64,000 nucleotides of DNA from Bacteroidota bacterium (GTDB taxonomy: Bacteria; Bacteroidota; Bacteroidia; Chitinophagales; Chitinophagaceae). Positions 42,490-51,445 of this stretch are shown here, piece after piece. Where the stretch lies: assembly GCA_029558715.1 (NCBI GenBank), contig JAKQEA010000047.1, positions 1 through 64,000 on the forward strand, written 5' to 3'. The notes under the pieces are model-generated. The model saw only the letters and a list, made by a program, of their open reading frames with translations, had not been told where the DNA came from and did not search any database. Numbering within the stretch: the stretch's first letter is position 1; every line of letters starts with the position of its first letter. Made by a program: the position numbers and the translations under genes.

Positions 42490-43503
42490 TTAGAACCGCG
42501 GACAGTTCAGTTTTTTAGCATTTGGATCTGATGGTTTCTTAATATAAATAAGTGATAATTCCATACCACCTCTTGTATTTGAGGCAGGTTTCAGGCTGGA
42601 AGTATTGGCATCATAAGAAGCTCCGATCTGGATACCTTTAAATTCAAGGCCGATATAGGGAATAGCTGCATCATTAAAACGATACCAGGCTCCCAGGTAA
42701 ACATTTACCGGGTCATCCTCATTATTATTTACATTATATGAAAAGGCACCACCTACTACTGTGTTATGTGCTTTTGCCTGCATACTGTGGTTAGCGGCTA
42801 TGTGAAGGTAATTATATGAACCTACAGGTATCTTACCGCCTGCCTGGATAGTAGTTCTTGTATTCAACAGGTATTGGCCGCCCTGGAAACTTTCTTTCGG
42901 ACGATTGATATGATACATGGAAGCGCCGATATAGAAATTATTGTATCCATTTGTGCTGCCATTATATAACACACCGGCATTCAAATCAAAATAGCTCAGG
43001 TTAATTTGGCGGCTGTCGAATATCTCGCTGGTTACACCAGTGAAGCCGAGCGGTGTTAACTGGTCCTGGAAAAGCACCTTGGTTACATCCAGTCTTTTAC
43101 TAACAAAAGTTCCCTGGAAGCCAGCACCCACCTGGTGAAACCCATCTTCATCAAGTCCTTTATGATAGGCAAGAGATAATCCTGCATAGTTTGTTACGAG
43201 TACACCATCTCCGGCCCTGTCTGTTACACCAAGGATACCAACACCTAGCTGATCTATTTCAGCTATCCGATCCTTCATAATACCAAAATCTACCGAAACA
43301 GTTTTTGTAACAAAGGCATTGTTAATAGTAGGCCATTGATTACGGTAATTACCAGCTACCCGGAAAGAACCATCAAACTTGCCGGTCAGGGCAGGGTTGA
43401 GTGTAAGCGGGGAAGCGAAAAATTGAGAAAAATTAGGGTCCTGAGCTTTTGACACACTGGCCACAGCCACACAAACCAACAGGGTAGAAAGAATTTTTTT
43501 CAT
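42490..43503 (-). CDS. PorP/SprF family type IX secretion membrane protein
   Basis: A 337-residue outer-membrane protein with a signal peptide (MKKILSTLLVCVAVASVSKAQ) and the family's opening DPNFSQFFASPLTLNPALTGKFDGSFRVAGNYRNQW. Beta-strand periodicity continues throughout. PorP/SprF proteins anchor secreted adhesins or gliding components. No SprB-like partner is beside it, so it is one of the orphan paralogues common in these genomes. Confidence 0.9.
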   Translation of the reverse strand: MKKILSTLLVCVAVASVSKAQDPNFSQFFASPLTLNPALTGKFDGSFRVAGNYRNQWPTINNAFVTKTVSVDFGIMKDRIAEIDQLGVGILGVTDRAGDGVLVTNYAGLSLAYHKGLDEDGFHQVGAGFQGTFVSKRLDVTKVLFQDQLTPLGFTGVTSEIFDSRQINLSYFDLNAGVLYNGSTNGYNNFYIGASMYHINRPKESFQGGQYLLNTRTTIQAGGKIPVGSYNYLHIAANHSMQAKAHNTVVGGAFSYNVNNNEDDPVNVYLGAWYRFNDAAIPYIGLEFKGIQIGASYDANTSSLKPASNTRGGMELSLIYIKKPSDPNAKKLNCPRF

Positions 43504-43684
43504 CTCAGCAAATAAGTTTTTTCAGTTATCGGGCAGCGATTAACAGAAAACGAGGTTTTAGGAAACTAAACGCTTTACTATTCAATTTGATTGCCTTATT
43601 CATCCATTAAATCTGCCCGGTACGAAACGGGAAAGTACAACAATTTACAGACCTGTGAAATAGAATTAATGCTGCTTTTTAAAA

Positions 43685-43749
43685 GTTACCGGCTTTTTTG
43701 ATACATGTATCCGTGACGATTCTAAAGCGTTGAAAGTAAAACCGGTAAC
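43685..43749 (-). repeat. Inverted repeat downstream of upp, possible terminator
   Basis: GTTACCGG (43685-43692) and CCGGTAAC (43742-43749) flank a 49-nt loop that includes the palindrome GATACATGTATC (43700-43711). On the minus strand a short T run follows. It could end the upp transcript or be a structured RNA; the rest of the 273-nt gap shows nothing else. Confidence 0.4.
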
Positions 43750-43776
43750 CAGGAAATTGTGTCTTTGAACAGTCAG

Positions 43777-44427
43777 TTACATCTGCATTTTGGGTCCAAA
43801 AGCCAGGTCGCCTGCATCACCCAATCCGGGAACAATATAACCTTTGGCAGTAAGCTCATCATCAATATCTCCACACCAGATTGTTACTGAAGGCTCCTCT
43901 CTTTTTACATATTCTATGCCAACGGTACAGGCAATTGCCGCTACAATATGAATTTCACGGGGTTGTCCTTCATCTTTTAGAAAATGGATGGTTTTTACGA
44001 GGGAAGAACCCGTTGCAAGCATTGGATCAGAAATTATTACCACCCGGTTTTCCAACTCAGGGCAGGAAACATAATCAAGACTTATGTCAAAGCTACCATC
44101 CTTATGATGCTTACGGTAGGCAGATATAAAGGCATTATCAGATTGATCAAAATAATTCAGCAAACCCTGGTGAAGGGGAAGCCCTGCTCTCAGGATAGTT
44201 GCCAGTACAGGATGTTCTTTAAGTACTTTATGTACTGCAATGCCTAAGGGAGTTTGAATTTCCTTTTCTACAAACGGCAGCACTTTGCTTATTTCATACG
44301 CAGCCACTTCTCCTATTCGTTCGAGATTACGACGAAACCGCATCCGGTCTGTTTGCACATTCATATCTCTTAATTCGCCTACCCAATTGCTGATAAGGGA
44401 ATGTTGCTGGCTGAGATTTACAATCAT
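43777..44427 (-). CDS. upp: Uracil phosphoribosyltransferase
   Basis: Salvages uracil to UMP. At 216 residues it carries the PRPP loop region VIISDPMLATGSSLVKTI and the family's C-terminal YIVPGLGDAGDLAFG. ILRAGLPLHQGLL is the uracil-side motif. Stands alone, divergent from the AnmK-like gene. Confidence 0.95.
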   Translation of the reverse strand: MIVNLSQQHSLISNWVGELRDMNVQTDRMRFRRNLERIGEVAAYEISKVLPFVEKEIQTPLGIAVHKVLKEHPVLATILRAGLPLHQGLLNYFDQSDNAFISAYRKHHKDGSFDISLDYVSCPELENRVVIISDPMLATGSSLVKTIHFLKDEGQPREIHIVAAIACTVGIEYVKREEPSVTIWCGDIDDELTAKGYIVPGLGDAGDLAFGPKMQM

Positions 44428-44534
44428 CTTGAAGATTTACTTTTGACATCCTTTTTTTGCTCTGGCCAATAAATGTCAGGCGGGGCAAACAAAGGATAAA
44501 TTACTTTTGGCAAATCTAAACTAAAATTGGTTTC

Positions 44535-45137
44535 ATGGTTTACAGGGCTATTGGTTTAAAGGGAGATGATTTGGAAAATGGTGTTGAGCTTACGTTTGTA
44601 GAATTTCAGGAGCAGGCAGGGCAGTGGGATTATGAGATACTCCAAAATGAGACTATTGCTTATACCGATGCATGGCGGGAGCAATTAAAAAATGCGGGTA
44701 ATCTGTCACTGGCTGGTTATCATTTGCTTCATACAGATTATGGACATTATATAGCAGGATTGCTCAATCAATTCATTGACCGGAACAACCTGCATTATAA
44801 AATATCGCTGATCGCTTTTCCCGGATATACACTTTTTAACCAGGGTAAATCGATGCAGTTGGGCGATGTTGCGGCCGTGGCAGCTATCACACAATTACCG
44901 GTTATAGGAGACTTTTATTCAATAGATGCAGCCTTAGGAGGCAGCCCGCCGGTTACCAGTAAAATACTTACCCAAAAACTCTCTTTAAAAGAAAAGGATG
45001 CCGGCATCAGTAGTACAGTTTTGTTTGCGTTTATGGCGGTGCTGCGCTGGCGGCAGGAGTATAACGTATTTGCCTCGGAAAGCGGGGCTTCAAAAAATTC
45101 TATTGGCGGAGGCTTATGGACCGGTCAGGAGGCCTGA
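44535..45137 (+). CDS. AnmK-like protein lacking the catalytic middle (probable pseudoenzyme)
   Basis: Resembles anhydro-N-acetylmuramic acid kinase at both ends only. The start MVYRAIGL and YHLLHTDYGHYIAG, and the QLGDVAAVAAITQLPVIGDF block, match the first lobe; AFMAVLRWRQEYNVF and NSIGGGLWTGQEA match the far C-terminus. Between about residues 140 and 160 some 150 residues of the usual kinase are missing, in frame. The ATP-loop SGTSxDG is replaced by GDDLENG. At 200 residues against about 350-370 it cannot be a normal kinase. Either a degenerating gene or a reused fold. The start 86 nt before the next gene suggests a pair with the ATP-grasp ligase. Confidence 0.7.
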   Translation: MVYRAIGLKGDDLENGVELTFVEFQEQAGQWDYEILQNETIAYTDAWREQLKNAGNLSLAGYHLLHTDYGHYIAGLLNQFIDRNNLHYKISLIAFPGYTLFNQGKSMQLGDVAAVAAITQLPVIGDFYSIDAALGGSPPVTSKILTQKLSLKEKDAGISSTVLFAFMAVLRWRQEYNVFASESGASKNSIGGGLWTGQEA

Positions 45138-45222
45138 TCCATGATATAAATCATTCGCAGGGTTCTCTTTCATCATGGCTTTTTGGAATTGTTGAAGGTA
45201 GCTTAGCCACCAACTAAAAAGG

Positions 45223-46764
45223 TTGTTGCCATTGGCTAAGGATAAGCAGATAGAACTGTTCAGTCAGCAAGCCCCGACTGAAAAGGAGATGTTTTGTAAA
45301 CTCCAGCAAAACTTTGCCCCTCAATACAAAGCTGTTTTTCATGATAAGATGGCTGCTAAAACAGTTGTCGTTATTCCTAGTTTGACACTCGATCCTGTCA
45401 TCCTTGCCAAAATTGACGGAATTGTACATTATGAAGAAAGGCTATTATGCCTGCTCTTGTTATTACGGATGCCCAAAACACATATAATATATGTGACGAG
45501 CACACCAATAGATCCCATTATTATCGACTACTATCTTCATTTGCTGCCAGGTATTACAGGCGATCATGCAAGGCAGCGCATACATTTCTTCAGTTGTTAT
45601 GATGCGTCGCCGGTTTCTTTAACTGAAAAAATATTGGCAAGGCCCCGGTTGATAAAACGAATGATGAATGCGATACCGGATGGCCACCTGGCTCACCTGG
45701 CTTGTTTTAATGTGACAGAACATGAAAGGAAGCTGGCTGTTACACTGGGATTGCCGGTATACGGTTGCGATCCCGACCTGCTTTTTTGGGGAACCAAATC
45801 AGGCAGCCGGGAAATCTTCAAAGAATGCGGTGTTGATACTCCGATCGGCTATGAGAACCTTCAAAACGAGGCACAGGTAATAAAAGCATTAGCCGATTTG
45901 TATGAGAACAACCCTTTGATAAGGAAAGCAGTAATAAAAATGAATGATGGCTTCAGCGGAGAAGGCAATGCGGTGTTTTCTTACCAGAAAATTACAGGTA
46001 CAGGAAATGTCGAATCTCAGATCATGGAATTATTGCCCGCAGAGATTGAAATTGTAGCTTCTGATCTCACCTATCAGCAATTCATGCATAAGTTTGCCAG
46101 TATGGGAGGTATTGTAGAAGCTTTTATTGATGCGCCACAGAAAGCATCGCCGTCTGTTCAGTGCCGTATCAATCCACTGGGAAAGATTGATATCATTTCC
46201 ACCCATGACCAATTGATGGGTGGCCCCGATGGACAGGTATTCCTTGGAGGAACTTTCCCTGCCAACAAGGAGTATAGTATTGAAGTAGGTACACTAGGTA
46301 AAAAGATATCTGAAGTGATGAAAAATAAAGGAGTGATGGGCAGATTTGGGGTCGATTTTTTATCAGTTAAAGAGAATGAGGAATGGAAGCACTATGCAAT
46401 AGAAATAAATCTCCGGAAAGGGGGTACCACACATCCTTATATCATGCTTCAGTTTCTGACAAACGGAGATTATAACCCTGATACAGGAAAATACATACTG
46501 GCTGATGGCAATGAAAAGTGTTACCTTTTTACAGACAACTTACAGGATGACAGATTCAAAGGCCTGGTTCCTTCCGACCTGATGGAGATTGCCATGCTAA
46601 ATAATCTGCATTATGATACTACCAAGGAGGAAGGAGTGATGTTTCACTTAATCGGGGCCTTATCTCAATTTGGTAAGATCGGGCTCGTATGTATTGCTTC
46701 AACTTTCGAACGGGCTAAATATTTTTATGACGAAACCGTAAGGGTCTTGGAAGGAGAATGCTGA
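45223..46764 (+). CDS. PGM1-like ATP-grasp ligase
   Basis: A 513-residue ATP-grasp protein of the type related to the pheganomycin peptide ligase PGM1. The N-terminal half carries HYEERLLCLLLLLRMP and IHFFSC, typical of this family's pre-grasp domain. The ATP-grasp core follows at about 190-420: KTDNG-like VIKMNDGFSGEGNAVF, the GGIVEAFID lid, and the metal site RFGVDFLSV...AIEINLRKGGTTHP. Read from a TTG start. The amine and carboxylate substrates are unknown. Confidence 0.82.
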   Translation: MLPLAKDKQIELFSQQAPTEKEMFCKLQQNFAPQYKAVFHDKMAAKTVVVIPSLTLDPVILAKIDGIVHYEERLLCLLLLLRMPKTHIIYVTSTPIDPIIIDYYLHLLPGITGDHARQRIHFFSCYDASPVSLTEKILARPRLIKRMMNAIPDGHLAHLACFNVTEHERKLAVTLGLPVYGCDPDLLFWGTKSGSREIFKECGVDTPIGYENLQNEAQVIKALADLYENNPLIRKAVIKMNDGFSGEGNAVFSYQKITGTGNVESQIMELLPAEIEIVASDLTYQQFMHKFASMGGIVEAFIDAPQKASPSVQCRINPLGKIDIISTHDQLMGGPDGQVFLGGTFPANKEYSIEVGTLGKKISEVMKNKGVMGRFGVDFLSVKENEEWKHYAIEINLRKGGTTHPYIMLQFLTNGDYNPDTGKYILADGNEKCYLFTDNLQDDRFKGLVPSDLMEIAMLNNLHYDTTKEEGVMFHLIGALSQFGKIGLVCIASTFERAKYFYDETVRVLEGEC

Positions 46765-46805
46765 TCTTATTTCTTTGCAGCAGGGTATTTACTCTTTGTA
46801 TACAA

Positions 46806-47024
46806 TTACCTGTTTCCCTTCAATTTTGGCCAATCCATATTACCTGAATACATACTTTCTGTATATGCGGTAACAGCATCACGAATAGCCTGAAATTCAG
46901 CTATCTGTTCATTCGGAGTCATTTTTTTATAAGTGGATAATAAATGATTAATTTCAGCTACTAAAGCCTTGGAAATTGGGGTAATTGGTAAAATCTGATC
47001 CGTTTTGGCGGGTATCCGTATCAA
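46806..47024 (-). CDS. Possible small hypothetical protein
   Basis: A 72-residue frame from a TTG start, with a helical, hydrophilic C-terminal part (MTPNEQIAEFQAIRDAVTAY). It faces the kinase gene and ends 42 nt after the ATP-grasp gene. The longer reading upstream runs antisense into the TPR kinase and is not credible. I recognise no family; it could equally be chance within a 282-nt gap. Confidence 0.25.
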   Translation of the reverse strand: MIRIPAKTDQILPITPISKALVAEINHLLSTYKKMTPNEQIAEFQAIRDAVTAYTESMYSGNMDWPKLKGNR

Positions 47025-47046
47025 AAAGTAAAAAAGACGTTTTTCG

Positions 47047-49098
47047 ATGAGTACAGATGCGGGTATACAAATATTAAGAGATAAAATTGATAGCCTAAAC
47101 CAGCAGGCCTGGGATGCGAGAGTATATGACTCGCCAAAGGCATTTGAATTGAGCAGAGAGTCTGTAGAACTTGCAAGAAGCATACAGTATAATAAAGGAT
47201 TGGCGTACGGACTCTTATCGCTGGGATTTTGTTATGTACGTCTTTCAAAAAATAATGAAGGACTCTTACTGTTAGAAGAATCATTAGCGCTGTTTCAGTC
47301 ACTCAATGATTTAAAGGGACAATCTGTAGTGTATGAATACCTGGCCATTATTCGGCGCAACTGGGGTGATTTTGGCGCTTCCCTCGGGTTTCTTTTTAAA
47401 GCCCTTGAGCTGAGTGTGCAAACCCGTTTCAGGGAGAATGAATCAACCAACCATTACCAGGTTGGGGTTACTTACAAGCATCTTGGAAATTTTGAAAAAG
47501 CCCTTGATTCTTTGTATAAAAGTATGTCCATTTTAAAGGAGCTAAAAAACAGGTTCCTTGAGTCCTATCCCATTAATGTTATCGGGTCTATCTATTTTGA
47601 TAACGGAGATTATACTAAAGCATTGGAATATTACCAGGAAGCTTTGATAAGGCGGCAGGAGACCGGTGATAAATGGGGAATGGCCGGTAGCCTTGACAGC
47701 ATTGGTTTTACCTATCTCAAACTGCAGGATTATCACCAGGCAATTGATTATTGTACACGAAGCCTTGCAATAAGCCAAAGCACCGATGATAAAAGAAGCC
47801 AGGCCAATGCCCTGCTTCACCTGGCGGAAATTAATAAACAGAAAGGTGATACCGTGCAGGCTACAAAATTTTGCAATGAAAGCCTGTATATAAGAAGGGC
47901 AAGCGGGGATAAAAGAGGAGAGGTAGAGATTCTTTTATTCCTGGCTGAGCTTCACAAAACGGATGCTGAAAAAAAGCAAGATAAAGAGATAGTTGAATGG
48001 CTTTCATCAGCACTTATCATTGCAACAGAAATAAAGGCGCTTGATCAGTTGAGCAAAACCCGCTTCCAGTTATATGAATACTATAAAGGAGCCGGAAATC
48101 CCGATGAAGCGCTAATGCAACTCGAAATTCATATCGATCTCGAAAAAGAGTTGCATAAAAATTCCATAACTCAAAAAGTGCAGAACCTGGAAATATCCCA
48201 CAGAGCGGAGGAAGCCAGAAAGGAAGCTGAAGCCATCGGATTGCGGAACATGGAACTGACGCAGTTGAATGAGGAAATTGAAGCGCAGAAGCAAAAACTG
48301 GAAGAGGCGCTCACTGAACTGAAGTCGGCCCAGGCTCAGTTAATACAATCTGAGAAAATGGCTTCATTAGGCGAACTCACGGCAGGCATTGCCCATGAAA
48401 TTCAGAATCCGTTAAACTTCGTCAATAACTTTTCAGAAGTAAGCAACGAATTGCTGGATGAAATGAAACAGGAAATAGATAAAGGAGAGATGGATGAAGT
48501 AAAAGCAATTGCAGATGATGTAAAGCAAAACCTGGAAAAAATATTGCACCACGGTAAAAGGGCCGATGGTATTGTAAAAGGTATGTTACAACATTCCAGA
48601 ACAAGTACTGGTCAAAAAGAACTGACAGATATCAATGTATTGGCTGATGAATATTTACGGTTGGCGTATCATGGACTAAGAGCCAAAGACAAGTCATTCA
48701 ATGCAACGATGAAAACTGATTTTGATGAAAGTATCCCTAAGATTAATGTCATTCCACAGGATATAGGAAGAGTGATTCTGAATTTAATTACCAACGCATT
48801 TTACGCTGTGTCAGAAAGAAAGAAGTTGAATATAGAAGGATATGAGCCGGTTGTTACGGTAAGTACAAGAAAATTTAATGACAGGATTACAGTGCATGTA
48901 AAAGATAATGGAACGGGCATTCCTCAAAAAGTAATGGAAAAAATATTTCAACCTTTTTTTACTACCAAACCCACAGGGCAGGGAACTGGTTTAGGTTTAT
49001 CATTGAGTTATGATATTGTAAAAGCACATGGTGGGGAGTTGAAAGTTGAGACGATTGAGGGAGAAGGGAGTGAGTTTATTATTCAATTACCCTTGTAA
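47047..49098 (+). CDS. TPR-containing sensor histidine kinase
   Basis: A cytoplasmic kinase of 683 residues. About seven tetratricopeptide repeats fill 10-370 (for example GDYTKALEYYQEALIRRQETGDKWG). A coiled coil (about 380-440) leads into the phosphoacceptor His450 in IAHEIQNPLNFVNNFS. The ATP-binding domain has the N-box region (INVIPQDIGRVILNLITNAFYAV), DNGTGIPQ and GTGLGLSLSYDIVKAHGG. The last 250 residues are nearly identical to the ends of the two other kinases in this operon. No receiver or regulator is adjacent. The TPRs probably bind a partner protein. Confidence 0.92.
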   Translation: MSTDAGIQILRDKIDSLNQQAWDARVYDSPKAFELSRESVELARSIQYNKGLAYGLLSLGFCYVRLSKNNEGLLLLEESLALFQSLNDLKGQSVVYEYLAIIRRNWGDFGASLGFLFKALELSVQTRFRENESTNHYQVGVTYKHLGNFEKALDSLYKSMSILKELKNRFLESYPINVIGSIYFDNGDYTKALEYYQEALIRRQETGDKWGMAGSLDSIGFTYLKLQDYHQAIDYCTRSLAISQSTDDKRSQANALLHLAEINKQKGDTVQATKFCNESLYIRRASGDKRGEVEILLFLAELHKTDAEKKQDKEIVEWLSSALIIATEIKALDQLSKTRFQLYEYYKGAGNPDEALMQLEIHIDLEKELHKNSITQKVQNLEISHRAEEARKEAEAIGLRNMELTQLNEEIEAQKQKLEEALTELKSAQAQLIQSEKMASLGELTAGIAHEIQNPLNFVNNFSEVSNELLDEMKQEIDKGEMDEVKAIADDVKQNLEKILHHGKRADGIVKGMLQHSRTSTGQKELTDINVLADEYLRLAYHGLRAKDKSFNATMKTDFDESIPKINVIPQDIGRVILNLITNAFYAVSERKKLNIEGYEPVVTVSTRKFNDRITVHVKDNGTGIPQKVMEKIFQPFFTTKPTGQGTGLGLSLSYDIVKAHGGELKVETIEGEGSEFIIQLPL

Positions 49099-49136
49099 TA
49101 ATAGTTTAAATTCAATTGCTGTTAATTAGTTATTTT

Positions 49137-50294
49137 ATGAAAGCAAAGACAATAAATGGAAAATCAACGGAAGAAATAAGAATTGCTTTAGAGCAAAGCA
49201 TGGCTGATGAATTTAGACCAACGCTGGCTATTGTGTTTTTATCAATTAAGCAAGACAGAAAAGCCGTTTGTGAAGTTTTGAATAATAAGGGTATTGATAT
49301 TTTCGGTGCTACTTCTGCAGGAGAATTCACTAATGGACATCAGAGCCAGGGTGAAATAGTAATGCTGTTACTCGATATAAGTAAGGATAACTATTGTATT
49401 CTGCTGGAAGACATTGGTGACAGAAGTTTAAATGAAGTCGCCCATAACATTGCACAGGCTGCAACGCAAAAATTCAACAGATCCGGTTTAATTCTTAGCG
49501 GAACAATTTTATCAGGTACAGGTAAACTATTGGATGGAAATACTGTGGTGAAAATAATGGAAGAAGTTTTTGGCCCCGGCGTAAGCATGTTTGGGGGCAT
49601 GGCAGGTGATGATATAACATTTACCGGCACCCATGTTTTTACGAATAAGCAATCTTCCGATTATGGCCTGCTGGTGCTGGTACTCGATGAAGAGAAAATA
49701 AGTATGCATGGTATGGCTATTTCCGGCTGGAAACCAATGGGGGTAATGCGTACCGTAACCCAAAGCGATGATAACCTGATTTATACTATTGATGATCTTC
49801 CGGCATTGAAAATTTACCTCAGGTTTTTAGGAAAAGACACTTCTACTGCTGCTGATCAGATAAATTTCTTCGAGTCGATCTCTGTCCACTATCCTTTCCT
49901 GATAGAACGCAAGGGAAGGGATCCTAAAATTTGTGGCCCTATCGGGTATGACAAAGAAAAAAATGCACTGATATGCGAATCTTATGTTCCGCAAGGGGCC
50001 CGCTTCCGGTTTTCCACTCCCCCTGATTTTGAAATTATCGATACCGTAATAACAAAAGCAATTGAGTTAAAAACTGAATCGCAAACAGATGCTGATGCAT
50101 TGCTGATATTTTCCTGTGCCGGCAGGTTAAGTGCATTGGGGCCTATGGCTCAACAGGAAAATGAAGGGCTTGCTGATGTATGGAAAGTTCCGATGGCAGG
50201 TTTTTATACTTATGGCGAATTTGGTAAAGGGCTTGACGGCCAACATGAGTTTCATTCCAGTACCAACAGCTGGGTGGCATTAAAAGAAAAATAA
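49137..50294 (+). CDS. FIST-domain protein 1
   Basis: FIST (F-box and intracellular signal transduction) sensory protein with FIST_N at about 20-210 and FIST_C at about 225-365. Motifs are GATSAGEF, FGGMAGDDITF, HVFTNKQSSDYGLLVLVLD and FSCAGRLSALGPMAQQENEGL. I start at MKAKTINGKSTEEI because the other three copies start the same way. FIST domains are normally fused to kinases or chemoreceptors and are thought to bind small ligands such as amino acids; a free-standing set is unusual. It lies 38 nt after the TPR kinase. Confidence 0.9.
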   Translation: MKAKTINGKSTEEIRIALEQSMADEFRPTLAIVFLSIKQDRKAVCEVLNNKGIDIFGATSAGEFTNGHQSQGEIVMLLLDISKDNYCILLEDIGDRSLNEVAHNIAQAATQKFNRSGLILSGTILSGTGKLLDGNTVVKIMEEVFGPGVSMFGGMAGDDITFTGTHVFTNKQSSDYGLLVLVLDEEKISMHGMAISGWKPMGVMRTVTQSDDNLIYTIDDLPALKIYLRFLGKDTSTAADQINFFESISVHYPFLIERKGRDPKICGPIGYDKEKNALICESYVPQGARFRFSTPPDFEIIDTVITKAIELKTESQTDADALLIFSCAGRLSALGPMAQQENEGLADVWKVPMAGFYTYGEFGKGLDGQHEFHSSTNSWVALKEK

Positions 50295-50306
50295 TTAATT
50301 AAGAAA

Positions 50307-51443
50307 ATGATAGCAAAATCAATAAAAGGAAAAACAGCAGAAGAAATCAAAGTCGCATTAGAAACATTGACAACCGGTGGTTATCTGCCAACATTGGCGC
50401 TGGTCTTTCTTTCTGTAATGAATGAAATAGAGACCATTTGTTCTTTACTGGACAAAGAAGGAATTGCCATTTTTGGTGCTACTACGTTTGCAGAGTTTAC
50501 AGAACAGGACGCTGAAAATACAGGTATTGCTGTGTTGCTTTTGGATATCAACCCCGCTTATTTCAGAATTGTTTTAAAAGATAATGGGGAAGGGTCCGGT
50601 TATGAAATTGGTTGCCACATTGGAGAAACTGGTATAAATACATTTACTAATCCTGCATTTATTATTTCTACCGCCAATTACACAATTCCCGGCGCATCGA
50701 TCATACAAGGAATGATTGAAAAAGCCGGGGCAGATGTCACGATTGTAGGTGGTAAAGCCGGGGAAATGATAAACATGGAAGGAAAAGTTTTTACCAATAC
50801 TCAATCAAGTGATAATGCTATCATTTCATTGATACTCGATCAGGATAAAATAACTTTAAAAGGAATGGCAGCCTCAGGTTGGAAACCTGCAGGAACTGAA
50901 AAGAAAATTACACAATGTACGGGACAATGGATCTATACCATCGATGATCAGCCGGCATTTGAGGTGGTTAAAAAATTCCTTGGAAAGGATATTGTAGAAG
51001 ATAAAAATAAGGAAGGCATTGTAAAACTAAGCATCATCTATCCTATACAATTATACCGGGAAGGAGGAAGCCCGTATATGCTTCCCATCTTATTTGCCAA
51101 TACAGAAGATAATTCTGTTATGCTGGCAGAAGCAGCACCGGAAGGTTCCTTATTCCGGTTTTCAATGCCACCGGATTTTGATGTAATTGATATGGTGATT
51201 AGAAGTTCGTTGGAAGTAAAAGAAAAACAAATGCCCGAAGCAGATGCTCTCGTCATTTTTTCCTGCATAGGCCGGTTAGGATCGTTGGGACCCATGGCTT
51301 CAAAAGAAGTAGAAGGATTGGCTTATACCTGGAAAAGCCCGATGATTGGATATTATTCTCTTGGTGAATTTGGACGGGTAGCCAATGGTAAACCTGAGTT
51401 TCATGGTACTACTGTAAGCTGGGTAGCATTAAAAGAAAAATAA
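50307..51443 (+). CDS. FIST-domain protein 2
   Basis: The second tandem FIST protein, 378 residues. It keeps the overall pattern (GATTFAEF, SGWKPAGTEKKITQC, FSCIGRLGSLGPMASKEVEGLA). It is the most divergent copy: GKAGEMINME replaces the GGxAGDD motif of the others, losing the two acidic residues, so it may bind a different ligand or none. The gap to the previous FIST gene is 12 nt. It ends with the WVALKEK tail shared by the family here. Confidence 0.9.
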   Translation: MIAKSIKGKTAEEIKVALETLTTGGYLPTLALVFLSVMNEIETICSLLDKEGIAIFGATTFAEFTEQDAENTGIAVLLLDINPAYFRIVLKDNGEGSGYEIGCHIGETGINTFTNPAFIISTANYTIPGASIIQGMIEKAGADVTIVGGKAGEMINMEGKVFTNTQSSDNAIISLILDQDKITLKGMAASGWKPAGTEKKITQCTGQWIYTIDDQPAFEVVKKFLGKDIVEDKNKEGIVKLSIIYPIQLYREGGSPYMLPILFANTEDNSVMLAEAAPEGSLFRFSMPPDFDVIDMVIRSSLEVKEKQMPEADALVIFSCIGRLGSLGPMASKEVEGLAYTWKSPMIGYYSLGEFGRVANGKPEFHGTTVSWVALKEK

Positions 51444-51445
51444 TT

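Noticed and set aside
46806-47183. 125-codon minus-strand frame overlapping the TPR kinase start
   Set aside because: Its first half is antisense to the kinase N-terminus. Only the non-overlapping part is kept, as a low-confidence small protein.
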